Shown here piece after piece: positions 14,541 to 21,820 of a DNA stretch of 33,016 nt. How positions within the stretch are numbered: the stretch's first letter is position 1; every line of letters begins with the position of its first letter. The stretch comes from a virus. The notes under the pieces are model-generated. The model was not told the DNA's origin, did no database searches, and was given only the letters and a program-made list of their open reading frames with translations. The DNA is taken from IMG/VR virus record IMGVR_UViG_3300030518_000025, positions 1 through 33,016 of that record; one strand, 5' to 3'. The translations under genes and the position numbers were made by a program.

Positions 14541-14775
14541 GGAAACTTCTGTTGTTTGCCGGGCTTCTTATATATATATACTACCTACTCTTCTATTCTC
14601 TTCTTATCTTGAATCAATTAATTTAAAACGGAAGAATAGAAGGAAAGAGATAATAGCTAATAAAATCAACAACTTACAAATTCCGCTCTTCCGATTAAAA
14701 ACACGAAAAAAAGCTCTTGCCTTCGCTCCAAGTAAGATTTACGATTACCACCCTGTGCCGCACCTGGAAAACATC
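14541..14775. other. AT-rich leader before the primase-helicase gene
   Basis: 235 bases with no convincing gene. Holds an alternating TA run at 14570-14580, a 10-bp inverted repeat (CTTCTATTCT at 14590-14599 with AGAATAGAAG at 14633-14642), a purine-rich stretch and several A-tracts. In a genome that is otherwise GC-balanced this may be a promoter plus leader, or an origin of replication next to its primase gene. Confidence 0.5.
14552..14580 (+). promoter_or_regulatory. Candidate sigma70 promoter for the primase operon
   Basis: TTGTTT, 17 bases, then TATATA. The -10 lies in the TA run and several overlapping registers are possible. It comes directly after a terminator, where a new promoter is expected. 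Confidence 0.4.
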
Positions 14776-17124
14776 ATGAAACTGACATTTTTGAAAGCCC
14801 CTGTATCGCTCACAAAGTCGTTCACCAAGCAAGCTGACGGGAGCATCAAGAAGTCCAGTTATCCAAACGTGTACGAAGTCACGACGATCAATGAACCGTG
14901 TGCCGATCTGCGCAACATGGAAAAACTTTTGAAGGGGCACGCCGCACTCGGTCATTGTCTGCTCAAAGGAAATCCAATGCGCGACCTCGTATGCGAATCA
15001 CGCGCCGGTACCACGGACAGCGGTGCAGTCACGGACTGGATTGTACTTGATCTGGATGGTGTACCGAATTGTTCAAGTGTCGAAGATTTTCTTCGCGCCT
15101 TGAACCTCAGCGATATCAGCTATCTCATTCAGTGGTCAGCGAGCCACGGCATCAGTAGCAACGATCTGCGCGCCCATGTATACATGCAGCTCGCCACCCC
15201 GCTCGCCGCACCGTTGGTCAAGCAATGGTTGATCGGCATGAACCACTCCATCACCCTACTCAAAAATGCGATGACCTTGACCAAAACAGGCAACAGCATT
15301 TCATGGCCGTTGGATATCAGCGCATGCCAAAACGATAAACTGCTGTACATCGCCCCACCAATCCTGAAAGGGATTAAAGACCCGATGGCAAAGAAGCAGC
15401 GCATCGAGTACGTGCCCAAGAAATCGCACCACCTCAATATCATCACAATCAACTCTACCGCGCAAAACCGTGAACTCACCAACAAACGTATCAACGAGAT
15501 TCGGGAAGCCCAAGGATACCCATCTCGTAAAACCACTTACAAGATGCACGGCAACATAGAAGTCATGAACAAACCGGACGCCTGCGTAGTAACCGACATG
15601 CGCGCCGAACGCGGCTTCGTGTATTTCAATCTGAACGGCGGTGACAGCTGGGGGTACTACCACCCCGAAGACAATCCGGACTACATCCACAACTTCAAAG
15701 GCGAGCCAAGCTACGTCACCAAGGAATTACTACCTGAATATTGGCAATCCCTTACAAGTCAACCAATACGCACATCCAGCCAGGGAGTCACTTACCTCGC
15801 CTTCTGCGACCGTAAAAGCGGAGCCTATTGGCGTGGTACCCACGATGCACAAACCGACACACTTGACATACACATGGCGAAAACCAAAGAAATGATGAAA
15901 GATTTCGCAAAGCTGAATGGGCTAACTCTAGGCGGCACCATCCCAGAATGGGATATGGCTTTCGACCCCCAAGACAATGTACGCGTCGACATCGGCAATA
16001 AGACAATCAACACGTTCCAACCCACTGTATATATGCTGGCACCGATCAGAAAAGTATCTACCTGCCCTAAGACCATTTTGAAAGTCATCCATCACGCGCT
16101 TGGTAGCGATCAAGCAGCCACCGATCACTTCCTAAACTGGATAGCATTCATTCTTCAGTTTCGTGATCGTACAAAAACGGCATGGGTACTGCACGGCACG
16201 CAAGGCACCGGTAAGGGAATACTGATGAACAACATCCTGCGACCTATATTCGGATTCGCTCAAACCTCAGCGACCAGAGCTGAAACTCTAAGCGACAGAT
16301 ACAATGGCAGCACAGAGAAATGCTTTTTAGTGTTCGCTGATGAAGTTGACAGCGATGGAATGAAAGACGGCAAAGGCATGATGGCGAAGCTGAAAAATTT
16401 CATCACTGAAGAGTTCATTGAAATCCGCCACATGCACATGGCTCCTTACGAAGTGAAAAACCACACCAACTGGATATTCGCCAGCAACAAACCCGAACCA
16501 GTCAAGATCGACCGCGAAGACCGTCGATTCAACGTAGGTAAATACCAGCCGACCAAAATAATCATCAGCCAAAAAGAAATCGATGAACTGATTCCGAAGG
16601 AACTCCAAGGATTTCATGATTACCTCATGAGTTCGACAGTAAATAAAGTTCAAGCGTCAACACCCCTTGACTCGGAAGACAGAGATAAAATGATCCGACT
16701 GTCAGAAATATCAGCTGACAGGCTGAGTAGTGCCTTGGCTGAGGGAGACTTTGAGTTCCTTGTCTCGCAGCTACCAACAGGAACAACACCCCAAACTGAC
16801 TTCAAGGAGAGTAACAAACTACAAGCATATATCGACGTACTGAAAATACTCATTACACGCTCTGACGACAAAGGAAAATGCAACGTCTCACGAGACGAGC
16901 TAAGACCCGTATTCGAGTATGTGATAGGGGACGTACCGACGACACCCTACAAATTCACAACCTACTTAGGCCACCGCAGGATCGAAACAACAAAAGTGTG
17001 GATAGATGGAAAGTCAGTGCCAGGAATACGAGTAGACTGGACAAATATCGACGAATTCCTAGATCACGACGCGCTTACCCAACAGAAACCACCCCAACCA
17101 AAATTGAAAGTAGTGAAGGTATGA
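14776..17124 (+). CDS. Primase-helicase (AEP-like primase plus SF3-type helicase), 782 aa
   Basis: I start at the ATG at 14776 (MKLTFLKAPVSLTKSFTKQA); an upstream ATG at 14521 lies inside the terminator and its extension is not protein-like. The N-terminal part has DWIVLDLDG at 87-95 and AHVYM near 133-137, consistent with the acidic and His motifs of archaeo-eukaryotic-type primases. The C-terminal helicase has Walker A GTQGTGKG at 474-481, Walker B CFLVFADEVD at 516-525 and NWIFASNKPEPVKIDREDRR at 565-584, as in D5/DUF5906-type phage helicases. It should unwind and prime phage DNA. The stop overlaps the next gene by ATGA. The primase assignment is less sure than the helicase. Confidence 0.85.
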   Translation: MKLTFLKAPVSLTKSFTKQADGSIKKSSYPNVYEVTTINEPCADLRNMEKLLKGHAALGHCLLKGNPMRDLVCESRAGTTDSGAVTDWIVLDLDGVPNCSSVEDFLRALNLSDISYLIQWSASHGISSNDLRAHVYMQLATPLAAPLVKQWLIGMNHSITLLKNAMTLTKTGNSISWPLDISACQNDKLLYIAPPILKGIKDPMAKKQRIEYVPKKSHHLNIITINSTAQNRELTNKRINEIREAQGYPSRKTTYKMHGNIEVMNKPDACVVTDMRAERGFVYFNLNGGDSWGYYHPEDNPDYIHNFKGEPSYVTKELLPEYWQSLTSQPIRTSSQGVTYLAFCDRKSGAYWRGTHDAQTDTLDIHMAKTKEMMKDFAKLNGLTLGGTIPEWDMAFDPQDNVRVDIGNKTINTFQPTVYMLAPIRKVSTCPKTILKVIHHALGSDQAATDHFLNWIAFILQFRDRTKTAWVLHGTQGTGKGILMNNILRPIFGFAQTSATRAETLSDRYNGSTEKCFLVFADEVDSDGMKDGKGMMAKLKNFITEEFIEIRHMHMAPYEVKNHTNWIFASNKPEPVKIDREDRRFNVGKYQPTKIIISQKEIDELIPKELQGFHDYLMSSTVNKVQASTPLDSEDRDKMIRLSEISADRLSSALAEGDFEFLVSQLPTGTTPQTDFKESNKLQAYIDVLKILITRSDDKGKCNVSRDELRPVFEYVIGDVPTTPYKFTTYLGHRRIETTKVWIDGKSVPGIRVDWTNIDEFLDHDALTQQKPPQPKLKVVKV
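16969..16991 (+). repeat. 23-bp direct repeat, copy A (inside the primase-helicase gene)
   Basis: Identical to 17819-17841; encodes GHRRIETT in the C-terminal part of the primase-helicase. Confidence 0.85.
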
Positions 17125-17315
17125 ACTCCGCACAAAACAAGAAATTCGAGGCGTGGGCAATCCAACTGCCGCACATGCTGATGCTGCAGCGGAACGTCAG
17201 CCACGCCACAGGGCTTCCGCATTATAAATACGCGGCAACAAAGTACGCCTGGGCTGCGTGGCAAGCTGCCCTATCACAATCCCGATCCTCGCCAGAATTT
17301 TTACGCATGGGTTGA
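17121..17315 (+). CDS. Small conserved phage protein, 64 aa
   Basis: MNSAQNKKFEAWAIQLPHML, coupled to the primase-helicase by ATGA. The pattern FEAWA...P, then Y....YAWAAWQAAL is a motif I recognise from many small phage proteins of unknown function, in which Trp-rich helices repeat. The frame would allow a longer upstream extension inside the primase gene but the ATGA overlap decides the start. Its stop TGA overlaps a TTGACA promoter element. Confidence 0.75.
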   Translation: MNSAQNKKFEAWAIQLPHMLMLQRNVSHATGLPHYKYAATKYAWAAWQAALSQSRSSPEFLRMG

Positions 17316-17340
17316 CAGCGATCCACAAAGCAATTATTGA
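17312..17340 (+). promoter_or_regulatory. Candidate sigma70 promoter before the Gp49-family gene
   Basis: TTGACA matches the -35 consensus; 17 bases later TATTGA is a weak -10. The -35 contains the stop of the 64 aa gene. Confidence 0.35.
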
Positions 17341-17369
17341 ATTTTAACGTAGCACAACAGGAGAAACAC

Positions 17370-17735
17370 ATGTCTGACAAAGAAATTGAGCAGGAAATTC
17401 AAGCCAAAGGGCTGACAGCGCCGCGCATTACGCCGGACGATATTGAACGCACCATTTCGCATGAACACATATTCAGTGTTGGCGAAGCCTTGCGCGCCCT
17501 TGGGCATCCGACCGATGACGCATTCGACTTGCTGACAATTTGTGCATTAAAGCTTACCAATGGCTTCACTGTTACCGGCGAATCAGCGTGCGTAAGTCCT
17601 GAAAACTTCGATGCAATTATTGGCCGCAAGATCGCGCGAGAAAATGCCGTCAATAAAATATGGCCCTTAGAAGGCTATCGTTTGAAGTCGAAGCTGTCCG
17701 ATCGAGGTGGAGCGCAGGCGCCAGGTTCTATCTAA
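17370..17735 (+). CDS. Gp49/Gp66-family protein, 121 aa
   Basis: MSDKEIEQEIQAKGLTAPRI, start set by AGGAG. Closely matches the phage Gp49 family: I..EIQAKGLTAPR.TP.DIE..I..EH.F (1-40), LTICALKL.NGFTVTGESACVSPENFD (about 64-88), GRKIARENAVNKIWPLEGY (about 92-110). Family function unknown. The last residues (LSDRGGAQAPGSI) run into a region with remnants of another gene, so the C-terminus could be altered. Confidence 0.85.
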   Translation: MSDKEIEQEIQAKGLTAPRITPDDIERTISHEHIFSVGEALRALGHPTDDAFDLLTICALKLTNGFTVTGESACVSPENFDAIIGRKIARENAVNKIWPLEGYRLKSKLSDRGGAQAPGSI

Positions 17736-17742
17736 TCCTCGC

Positions 17743-17893
17743 GGCCGAACCGACCGGGTTCAATTACATCGACAAGCCACCACGCGGTGTGAAGCTAACC
17801 CTGCTCACTAAGGGCAAGGGCCACCGCAGGATCGAAACAACGAACAAATTGCCGAAGCAATCAAGCTGCTGGCAACAACCAAAGGAAATTAAA
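17743..17893 (+). pseudogene. Probable gene remnant with a 23-bp copy of primase-gene sequence
   Basis: In one frame this stretch reads FNYIDKPPRGVKLTLLTKG, which resembles the first conserved part of small phage proteins of the type 'PPpGvKl.LLTkGGv', then changes abruptly to GHRRIETT. The latter is encoded by 23 bases (17819-17841) identical to 16969-16991 in the primase-helicase gene, in the same relative frame. No good start is available. It looks like a decayed gene with a recombination scar; this is inference. Confidence 0.45.
17819..17841 (+). repeat. 23-bp direct repeat, copy B (in the gene remnant)
   Basis: Identical to 16969-16991, 850 bp away. It lies in non-genic or remnant sequence. 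Confidence 0.85.
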
Positions 17894-18124
17894 ATGCAAA
17901 ACCGCCTCGCAATCTCTCAAACACAACCCTACGTCATCGACATGATGCTCACCGACGAACAGGCTGAATCTCTCCACCACATGCTTACTCATGTACGGGT
18001 CAGCATGCTCAACTTCATGGACCGTGAAGTTCTCCACCGCGTTCGCGACGCACTAGAAGATTTCAGCCGCAGTCGTCGCCGTCGTGGGCAGGTAATAAGG
18101 ACCATAACGAGGGAATACTCATGA
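17894..18124 (+). CDS. Small hypothetical protein, 76 aa
   Basis: MQNRLAISQTQPYVIDMMLT, start set by AAGGAA. Mostly helical (LTDEQAESLHHMLTHVRVSM) with a basic C-terminus (SRSRRRRGQVIRTITREYS) that could bind nucleic acid. The frame is open upstream into the remnant but the Shine-Dalgarno site supports 17894. It is joined to the following wHTH gene by ATGA, so both may be co-regulated. No family recognised. Confidence 0.65.
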   Translation: MQNRLAISQTQPYVIDMMLTDEQAESLHHMLTHVRVSMLNFMDREVLHRVRDALEDFSRSRRRRGQVIRTITREYS

Positions 18125-18420
18125 CAGCCCGAATCAAAATCCTTGAGCTGATGACAGATTTGCCAGGAGGATTCATAACCCTCGCCACCCTCTCTAAGTC
18201 ACTTAAAATATCGCACAGGGTCATAACCGAAGCCGTGCGAGGTTTGGTGTCTGAAGGCAAGCTGCTCGAAGCCACGAACCGATTCAACACCGGCCAATTC
18301 ATCCTGGCCAACCGCAGAGTCAATCCACCACCCACACCCGTCTGGATGCGGCCAACCCTGTCCGGCTACGAAGCCCGTATGCGCAGCTTCGCAACCAACT
18401 GCGAAGCAACAAGGAGATAA
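18121..18420 (+). CDS. Winged-helix DNA-binding-like protein, 99 aa
   Basis: MTARIKILELMTDLPGGFIT, ATGA overlap with the preceding gene. Residues 5-60 have a winged-helix pattern: a first helix, then FITLATLSKSLKISHRVITE (turn and recognition helix), then AVRGLVSEGKLLEAT and a short wing (FNTGQFILA). The C-terminal part is Pro/Arg-rich. It is the best candidate in the window for a DNA-binding regulator, and a perfect palindrome with promoter lies 360 bases downstream (18779-18799). Whether the two are linked is not shown. Confidence 0.65.
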   Translation: MTARIKILELMTDLPGGFITLATLSKSLKISHRVITEAVRGLVSEGKLLEATNRFNTGQFILANRRVNPPPTPVWMRPTLSGYEARMRSFATNCEATRR

Positions 18421-18422
18421 GC

Positions 18423-18569
18423 ATGATCAGCATCCATCATGAACTACCAGACATAATGCGCGACGCCGAGCGCTACCGGAAAATCCGGGAAATGGCATCG
18501 AATGAGGAAAATATCACCTCTGAAGAATTTGATCAACGTGTCGACGACCTGGTACCAAATGAAAACTAA
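18423..18569 (+). CDS. Very small acidic protein, 48 aa
   Basis: MISIHHELPDIMRDAERYRK, preceded by AAGGAG. Predicted helical; the C-terminal half is acidic (ASNEENITSEEFDQRVDDLV). Overlaps the next gene by 11 bases in another frame. Supported by the Shine-Dalgarno site, the overlap and fair composition. The role is unknown. Confidence 0.6.
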   Translation: MISIHHELPDIMRDAERYRKIREMASNEENITSEEFDQRVDDLVPNEN

Positions 18570-18768
18570 ACTGAAATTGATCTGGCTGAACTGGCAATTG
18601 AGGTCAGCCGAGCGAAACGCCAAATTCGAAAACAAGGTATTCCGTGAGGCGCGCAGCCACGAGGCACACTTCCTGATCGCAGCGAACCGACTGCGCAGCG
18701 AGATCGGGCGCATGCACCAGGAGCAGATGATTGAAGTGTTGCCAAGCAATATCATTCGTTTCAAATAG
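18559..18768 (+). CDS. Small basic helical protein, 69 aa
   Basis: MKTKLKLIWLNWQLRSAERN, starting inside the end of the previous gene. It is rich in Arg, Lys and Glu and almost wholly helical (REARSHEAHFLIAANRLRSE), with a coiled-coil feel. It ends just before a strong promoter. No family recognised. Confidence 0.6.
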   Translation: MKTKLKLIWLNWQLRSAERNAKFENKVFREARSHEAHFLIAANRLRSEIGRMHQEQMIEVLPSNIIRFK

Positions 18769-18771
18769 CGC

Positions 18772-18800
18772 TTGACTCTAATATCTAACTTAGATATTAT
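18772..18800 (+). promoter_or_regulatory. Strong sigma70 promoter for the MoxR/VWA module
   Basis: TTGACT, 17 bases, then TATTAT. This is the best consensus pair in the window. The spacer and most of the -10 are occupied by a perfect palindrome (18779-18799), so the promoter is probably repressed or controlled by a dimeric protein. Confidence 0.8.
18779..18799. promoter_or_regulatory. Perfect 21-bp palindromic operator candidate
   Basis: Two 10-base arms, TAATATCTAA and TTAGATATTA, flank a central C. The inner TCTAACTTAGA also occurs at 11044-11054 upstream of the small terminase gene. Confidence 0.75.
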
Positions 18801-18820
18801 CGCTTTCTTCGATAGCCTAA

Positions 18821-18845
18821 CCTCCACCGGGTAAGAGTGTGGAGG
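18821..18845 (+). other. Leader hairpin
   Basis: CCTCCAC and GTGGAGG form a 7 bp stem with an 11-base loop about 15-20 bases into the predicted transcript. No T-tract follows, so it is more likely an mRNA-stabilising or regulatory leader structure. Confidence 0.55.
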
Positions 18846-18880
18846 ACCAGCAATCCTTAAACTACAGCGGAGCATCACAT

Positions 18881-19036
18881 ATGAACCTGTTTGCCATTAA
18901 ACACCGGGACGACAAATCCATCTCCCCGCCCTTCTTCAGCGACAAGATGAAAGCCAAAGCCGAGCGCACCAAGCTCGGTGACGATTACATCGTCGTCCCT
19001 GGCCCTGACCACCGGAAATTCAACAAACCTTCTTAA
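18881..19036 (+). CDS. Small phage protein, 51 aa
   Basis: MNLFAIKHRDDKSISPPFFS, with GGAG upstream; first gene after the strong promoter. The opening M.LFAIKH is common in small phage proteins, followed by a basic stretch (DKMKAKAERTKLGDDY) and a short end. It lies 36 bp upstream of the MoxR gene in the same transcript. Function unknown. Confidence 0.65.
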   Translation: MNLFAIKHRDDKSISPPFFSDKMKAKAERTKLGDDYIVVPGPDHRKFNKPS

Positions 19037-19072
19037 TCCTTGAACGCAGGATGAGTCCTGCCGGAGATTGCC

Positions 19073-20053
19073 ATGCGCCCTACCCAGCTTAAAACCGCTT
19101 TACGCCACTTGATGTCCAAACGCCGCGCTGCCTTCATCTGGGGACCCCCAGGTGTCGGCAAGAGTGACATCGTGGCATCCATCGCCAAGGAAGACAAACT
19201 CGATCTGATCGACTTCCGTATGGCCCTGCGCGACCCGACCGACATCAAGGGCTTCCCGATGCCGGACACCACCACGAAGACCATGAAGTTCTTCCGCGAC
19301 GGGGAACTGCCCACCAAAGGCAAGGGCATCCTGTTCCTGGACGAGTTGAATAGCGCAGCGCCGGCCACACAGGCAGCGGCCATGCAGCTGACCCTCACCG
19401 GCAAGATTGGCGACTACACCCTACCAGGAGGCTGGCGCATCATCGGTGCCGGCAACCGCGAGTCAGATCGTGCAGTCGTCAACCGCATGCCATCAGCGCT
19501 CGCCCTACGCTTCACCCACCTCGATCTGGATGTCAGTCTGGATGACTGGAGCACCTGGGCGCTGGAGAACAATATGCCGACGGAGTTGATCGGATTTATC
19601 CGCTTCCGGCCAAACCTGCTGCACGCGTTTGACCCGTCACAGCGCAGCTCGCCGAACCCACGCAGTTGGACGTTCGTGAGCAGCGATATCGGCTCCAGCA
19701 TGGACCGCGACACTGAGTATGAAGTGCTGAAAGGTACGGTCGGAGAAGGTGCAGCCAGTGAGTTCGTGGCGTTCCTGCAGGTGTATCGTGACCTGCCCAG
19801 CATCGACAGTATCATGCTAAACCCGGACAGCGTACCAGTACCAACTTCCCCGGCGACTCTTTACGCCCTCAGCTCTGCGCTGGGCGCGAAATCTAAGAAA
19901 GACACATTCGACCGAATGATGATCTACGTAGAGCGCATGCCTATCGAGTTCCAGGTCGTGACCGTGCGTGACGCCATCCGGCAGAACAATACGATTTCGG
20001 CGACGAAGGCGTTTGTGAAATGGGGCATCAACAACGCATCAATCGCGATGTGA
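19073..20053 (+). CDS. MoxR-like AAA+ ATPase, 326 aa
   Basis: MRPTQLKTALRHLMSKRRAA; an open AAA+ domain with Walker A GPPGVGKS at 24-31, Walker B ILFLDE at 86-91, sensor 1 IIGAGN at 123-128, and a likely arginine finger in MPSALALRF near 139-147. MoxR proteins usually act as chaperones that remodel or insert metals into partners, often with VWA proteins. Here a VWA-metallopeptidase gene follows 2.6 kb downstream in the same operon, and a DUF3150-like gene lies between. The substrate is unknown. The domain call is firm; the role is inference. Confidence 0.9.
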   Translation: MRPTQLKTALRHLMSKRRAAFIWGPPGVGKSDIVASIAKEDKLDLIDFRMALRDPTDIKGFPMPDTTTKTMKFFRDGELPTKGKGILFLDELNSAAPATQAAAMQLTLTGKIGDYTLPGGWRIIGAGNRESDRAVVNRMPSALALRFTHLDLDVSLDDWSTWALENNMPTELIGFIRFRPNLLHAFDPSQRSSPNPRSWTFVSSDIGSSMDRDTEYEVLKGTVGEGAASEFVAFLQVYRDLPSIDSIMLNPDSVPVPTSPATLYALSSALGAKSKKDTFDRMMIYVERMPIEFQVVTVRDAIRQNNTISATKAFVKWGINNASIAM

Positions 20054-20274
20054 TCAACCTAAACCGACCACTCCCCGGCCCGCAGCCCTTCGAATCCGAA
20101 GCGCAGAAGCGAGCATGGGCAGCAACTCTGCACCACTTTACAGAAGTAACGAACGCCATGAACTCGGTCGACAGGCGCAGTTTAGACCACTGCCAGAAAC
20201 TAGCCAATAAAGGCGATGCCGTCGCACTCGGAATTTTGGCCGAGTTCATGGCACAACGAATGAAAGGAAATTGA
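20050..20274 (+). CDS. Small hypothetical protein, 74 aa
   Basis: I prefer the GTG at 20050 because its GTGA overlaps the MoxR stop; an in-frame ATG at 20020 would give 10 more residues inside the MoxR gene. Reads VINLNRPLPGPQPFESEAQK with a helical body and basic end (ILAEFMAQRMKGN). It lies in the module operon. No family recognised. Confidence 0.6.
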   Translation: MINLNRPLPGPQPFESEAQKRAWAATLHHFTEVTNAMNSVDRRSLDHCQKLANKGDAVALGILAEFMAQRMKGN

Positions 20275-20275
20275 A

Positions 20276-20680
20276 ATGAGTAATCAACACGACAAAGCAT
20301 TTGAAGCCTACTTCGATAAGAAATACGGAAGGCACGGAGAGCAGTACAGCGATGAGATTATCGAAGAGGCACGTAGCGCATGGAATGCTGGGATAACCCA
20401 CACAACTGCAATCTCGAATGTCGAACCTGAAATCAAAATCGTCATACTCGACCGTGGCTTTGTCTTCGTCGGCTATGTCACTCAGACCGAGACTGAAATG
20501 TACATCGACAAAGCCCGTTGTATCCGTAAGTGGGGAACGACGAATGGACTTGGCGAACTGAAGAACGGGCCAACGAAAGAAACAGTTCTCGACGCGATCT
20601 GTACAGTTCGCCCCCTATTGCGGGCTGTGCTATTTACTGTTGATTGCAACCAGTCAAAATGGAAGCCCCACTTAGTCTGA
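20276..20680 (+). CDS. Conserved small phage protein, 134 aa
   Basis: MSNQHDKAFEAYFDKKYGRH. It has a helical N-terminus (FEAYFDKKYG.. SDEIIEEARSAWNAGI), then a beta-rich part: IKIVILDRGFVFVGYVTQTE and RCIRKWGTTNGLGELKNGPT. This combination occurs in a recurring phage protein of unknown role (I would compare with DUF6948-type proteins, uncertainly). The start is preceded by GAAA and the prior stop is one base away. Its end overlaps copy 1 of the Gly-rich element. Confidence 0.7.
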   Translation: MSNQHDKAFEAYFDKKYGRHGEQYSDEIIEEARSAWNAGITHTTAISNVEPEIKIVILDRGFVFVGYVTQTETEMYIDKARCIRKWGTTNGLGELKNGPTKETVLDAICTVRPLLRAVLFTVDCNQSKWKPHLV

Positions 20681-20970
20681 CCTTGCTAACCCGTCGTCTA
20701 TTAGGGTTAGACGACGGTCTATTAATGACGTTGGATGGCGACGGCTACGGTAGCGGCGGCAGCGGCTACGGCAACGGCTACGGCTACGGCGGCGGCGGCG
20801 ACGGCGACGGCTACGGCGGCGGCAGCGACATCGGATACGGCTACGGCAGCGGCGGCAGCGGCTACGGCAACGGCTACGGCTACGGCGGCGGCGGCGACGG
20901 CGACGGCTACGGCAGCGGCGACGGCGACGGCGACGGCGGCGGCAGCAGCGGCGACGGCTACGGCAACTAA
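20659..20970 (+). CDS. Gly-rich LTRRLLGLDDG element protein, copy 1, about 103 aa
   Basis: Starts at ATG 20659 (in-frame TTG at 20644 possible), with no good Shine-Dalgarno site, overlapping the end of the previous gene. After PLSLTLLTRRLLGLDDGLLM the rest is almost only Gly, Asp, Tyr, Ser and Asn (GDGYGSG, GYGYGGGG). A 66-bp unit occurs twice (20752-20817 and 20848-20913). Nearly every codon in the Gly-rich tract ends in C, so the DNA itself is a 6-bp-phased tract. The final TAA is followed by TAAGGAG for the next gene. Function unknown. Confidence 0.6.
   Translation: MEAPLSLTLLTRRLLGLDDGLLMTLDGDGYGSGGSGYGNGYGYGGGGDGDGYGGGSDIGYGYGSGGSGYGNGYGYGGGGDGDGYGSGDGDGDGGGSSGDGYGN
20691..20717 (+). 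repeat. Element hairpin, copy 1
   Basis: CCGTCGTCTA and TAGACGACGG, 10 bp stem, 7-base loop TTAGGGT. It is the conserved head of the Gly-rich element and is also present at 22073 and 23799. Confidence 0.9.
20752..20913 (+). repeat. 66-bp internal duplication in the Gly-rich tract
   Basis: 20752-20817 and 20848-20913 are identical as read, separated by 30 bases. The unit encodes SGGSGYGNGYGYGGGGDGDG plus a short remainder. Confidence 0.9.
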
Positions 20971-20983
20971 TAAGGAGAAAGAC

Positions 20984-21820
20984 ATGCTACAAAACCAAGC
21001 CATGATAGCAAATCTCAACATTCGCTCTTGGACAGCGCGCAAGCACGACCGCGCTGTCTCCAACGAAGTGGACGCTGCTCACAACGCACAGGAAGGTGGA
21101 CGCTACAACAAGCTGCTGATCGATAAGTCAGCACTCGACCCGCTCACCAAGCATGCAGGGCGTGTACGGGAATATCACTATTCCCTCACCTTGCCATGGG
21201 GCGACAACGGCGACCGGCTACTACCAGCCAAGGCGTACATGGACTACACCGCAACTATGAGGAAACTAAAAGATGAATATGCGTCCTATGCTCGTACATT
21301 TGAGGCTTCCTACCCCCAACTCGTTGCCGATGCTCGGCAGCGCCTGGGCACCATGTACGATGCCAACGATTATCCCCCTATCAGCGACATACGCGACCGC
21401 TTTGATATCCGCGTGGCATTTCAACCAGTCCCTGACGCTAAGGACTTTCGCGTCGATGTGGGGGACGAAGCTCTAGCTGAGATCAAAGCGAGCATCAACG
21501 AAGCCGTAGCGGAACGTCAAGCCGGCGCAGTCAAAGAGTGCTGGGTACGGCTCAACGATGTAATCGGCAAGCTGTACACCATGATGATCAAGGACAAGCC
21601 AATCTTTCGTGACAGCATCATCGACAACGTGAAGGACTTGATCAGTATGCTGCCAAAGCTGAATATCACGAACGATCCTGCATTAAACGAAGTCTGCAAA
21701 AAGGTGTCCTTAGTCGTCAACTCAACTTCGCCACATTATCTACGCAAAAGCGCACGAATGCGCAACGACGTGGCGCTGGCTGCAGAAGGGGTGCTGCGTG
21801 AAATCGCCGATCATACTTGA
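20984..21820 (+). CDS. DUF3150-like partner of the MoxR/VWA module, 278 aa
   Basis: MLQNQAMIANLNIRSWTARK, start set by AAGGAG after element copy 1. Reads LNIRSWTARKHDRAVSNEVDA, a polar helical protein with segments LDPLTKHAGRVREYHYSLTL and a long helical middle with repeated hydrophobic heptads (AEIKASINEAVAERQAGAVK). It resembles DUF3150-type proteins, which often accompany a MoxR-like ATPase and VWA protein in phages and plasmids, so I regard it as their third partner. Its function is unknown. Confidence 0.7.
   Translation: MLQNQAMIANLNIRSWTARKHDRAVSNEVDAAHNAQEGGRYNKLLIDKSALDPLTKHAGRVREYHYSLTLPWGDNGDRLLPAKAYMDYTATMRKLKDEYASYARTFEASYPQLVADARQRLGTMYDANDYPPISDIRDRFDIRVAFQPVPDAKDFRVDVGDEALAEIKASINEAVAERQAGAVKECWVRLNDVIGKLYTMMIKDKPIFRDSIIDNVKDLISMLPKLNITNDPALNEVCKKVSLVVNSTSPHYLRKSARMRNDVALAAEGVLREIADHT

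Noticed and set aside
14521-14775. 85-residue N-terminal extension of the primase-helicase from an upstream ATG
   Set aside because: The ATG lies inside the terminator stem and the extension comes from AT-rich leader DNA.
20722-21063. Leftward Ala/Val repeat ORF opposite the Gly-rich element
   Set aside because: The complement of a GGCNNC tract is always open; a VAVAAA product is a composition shadow, and the same happens at 22105 and 23831.
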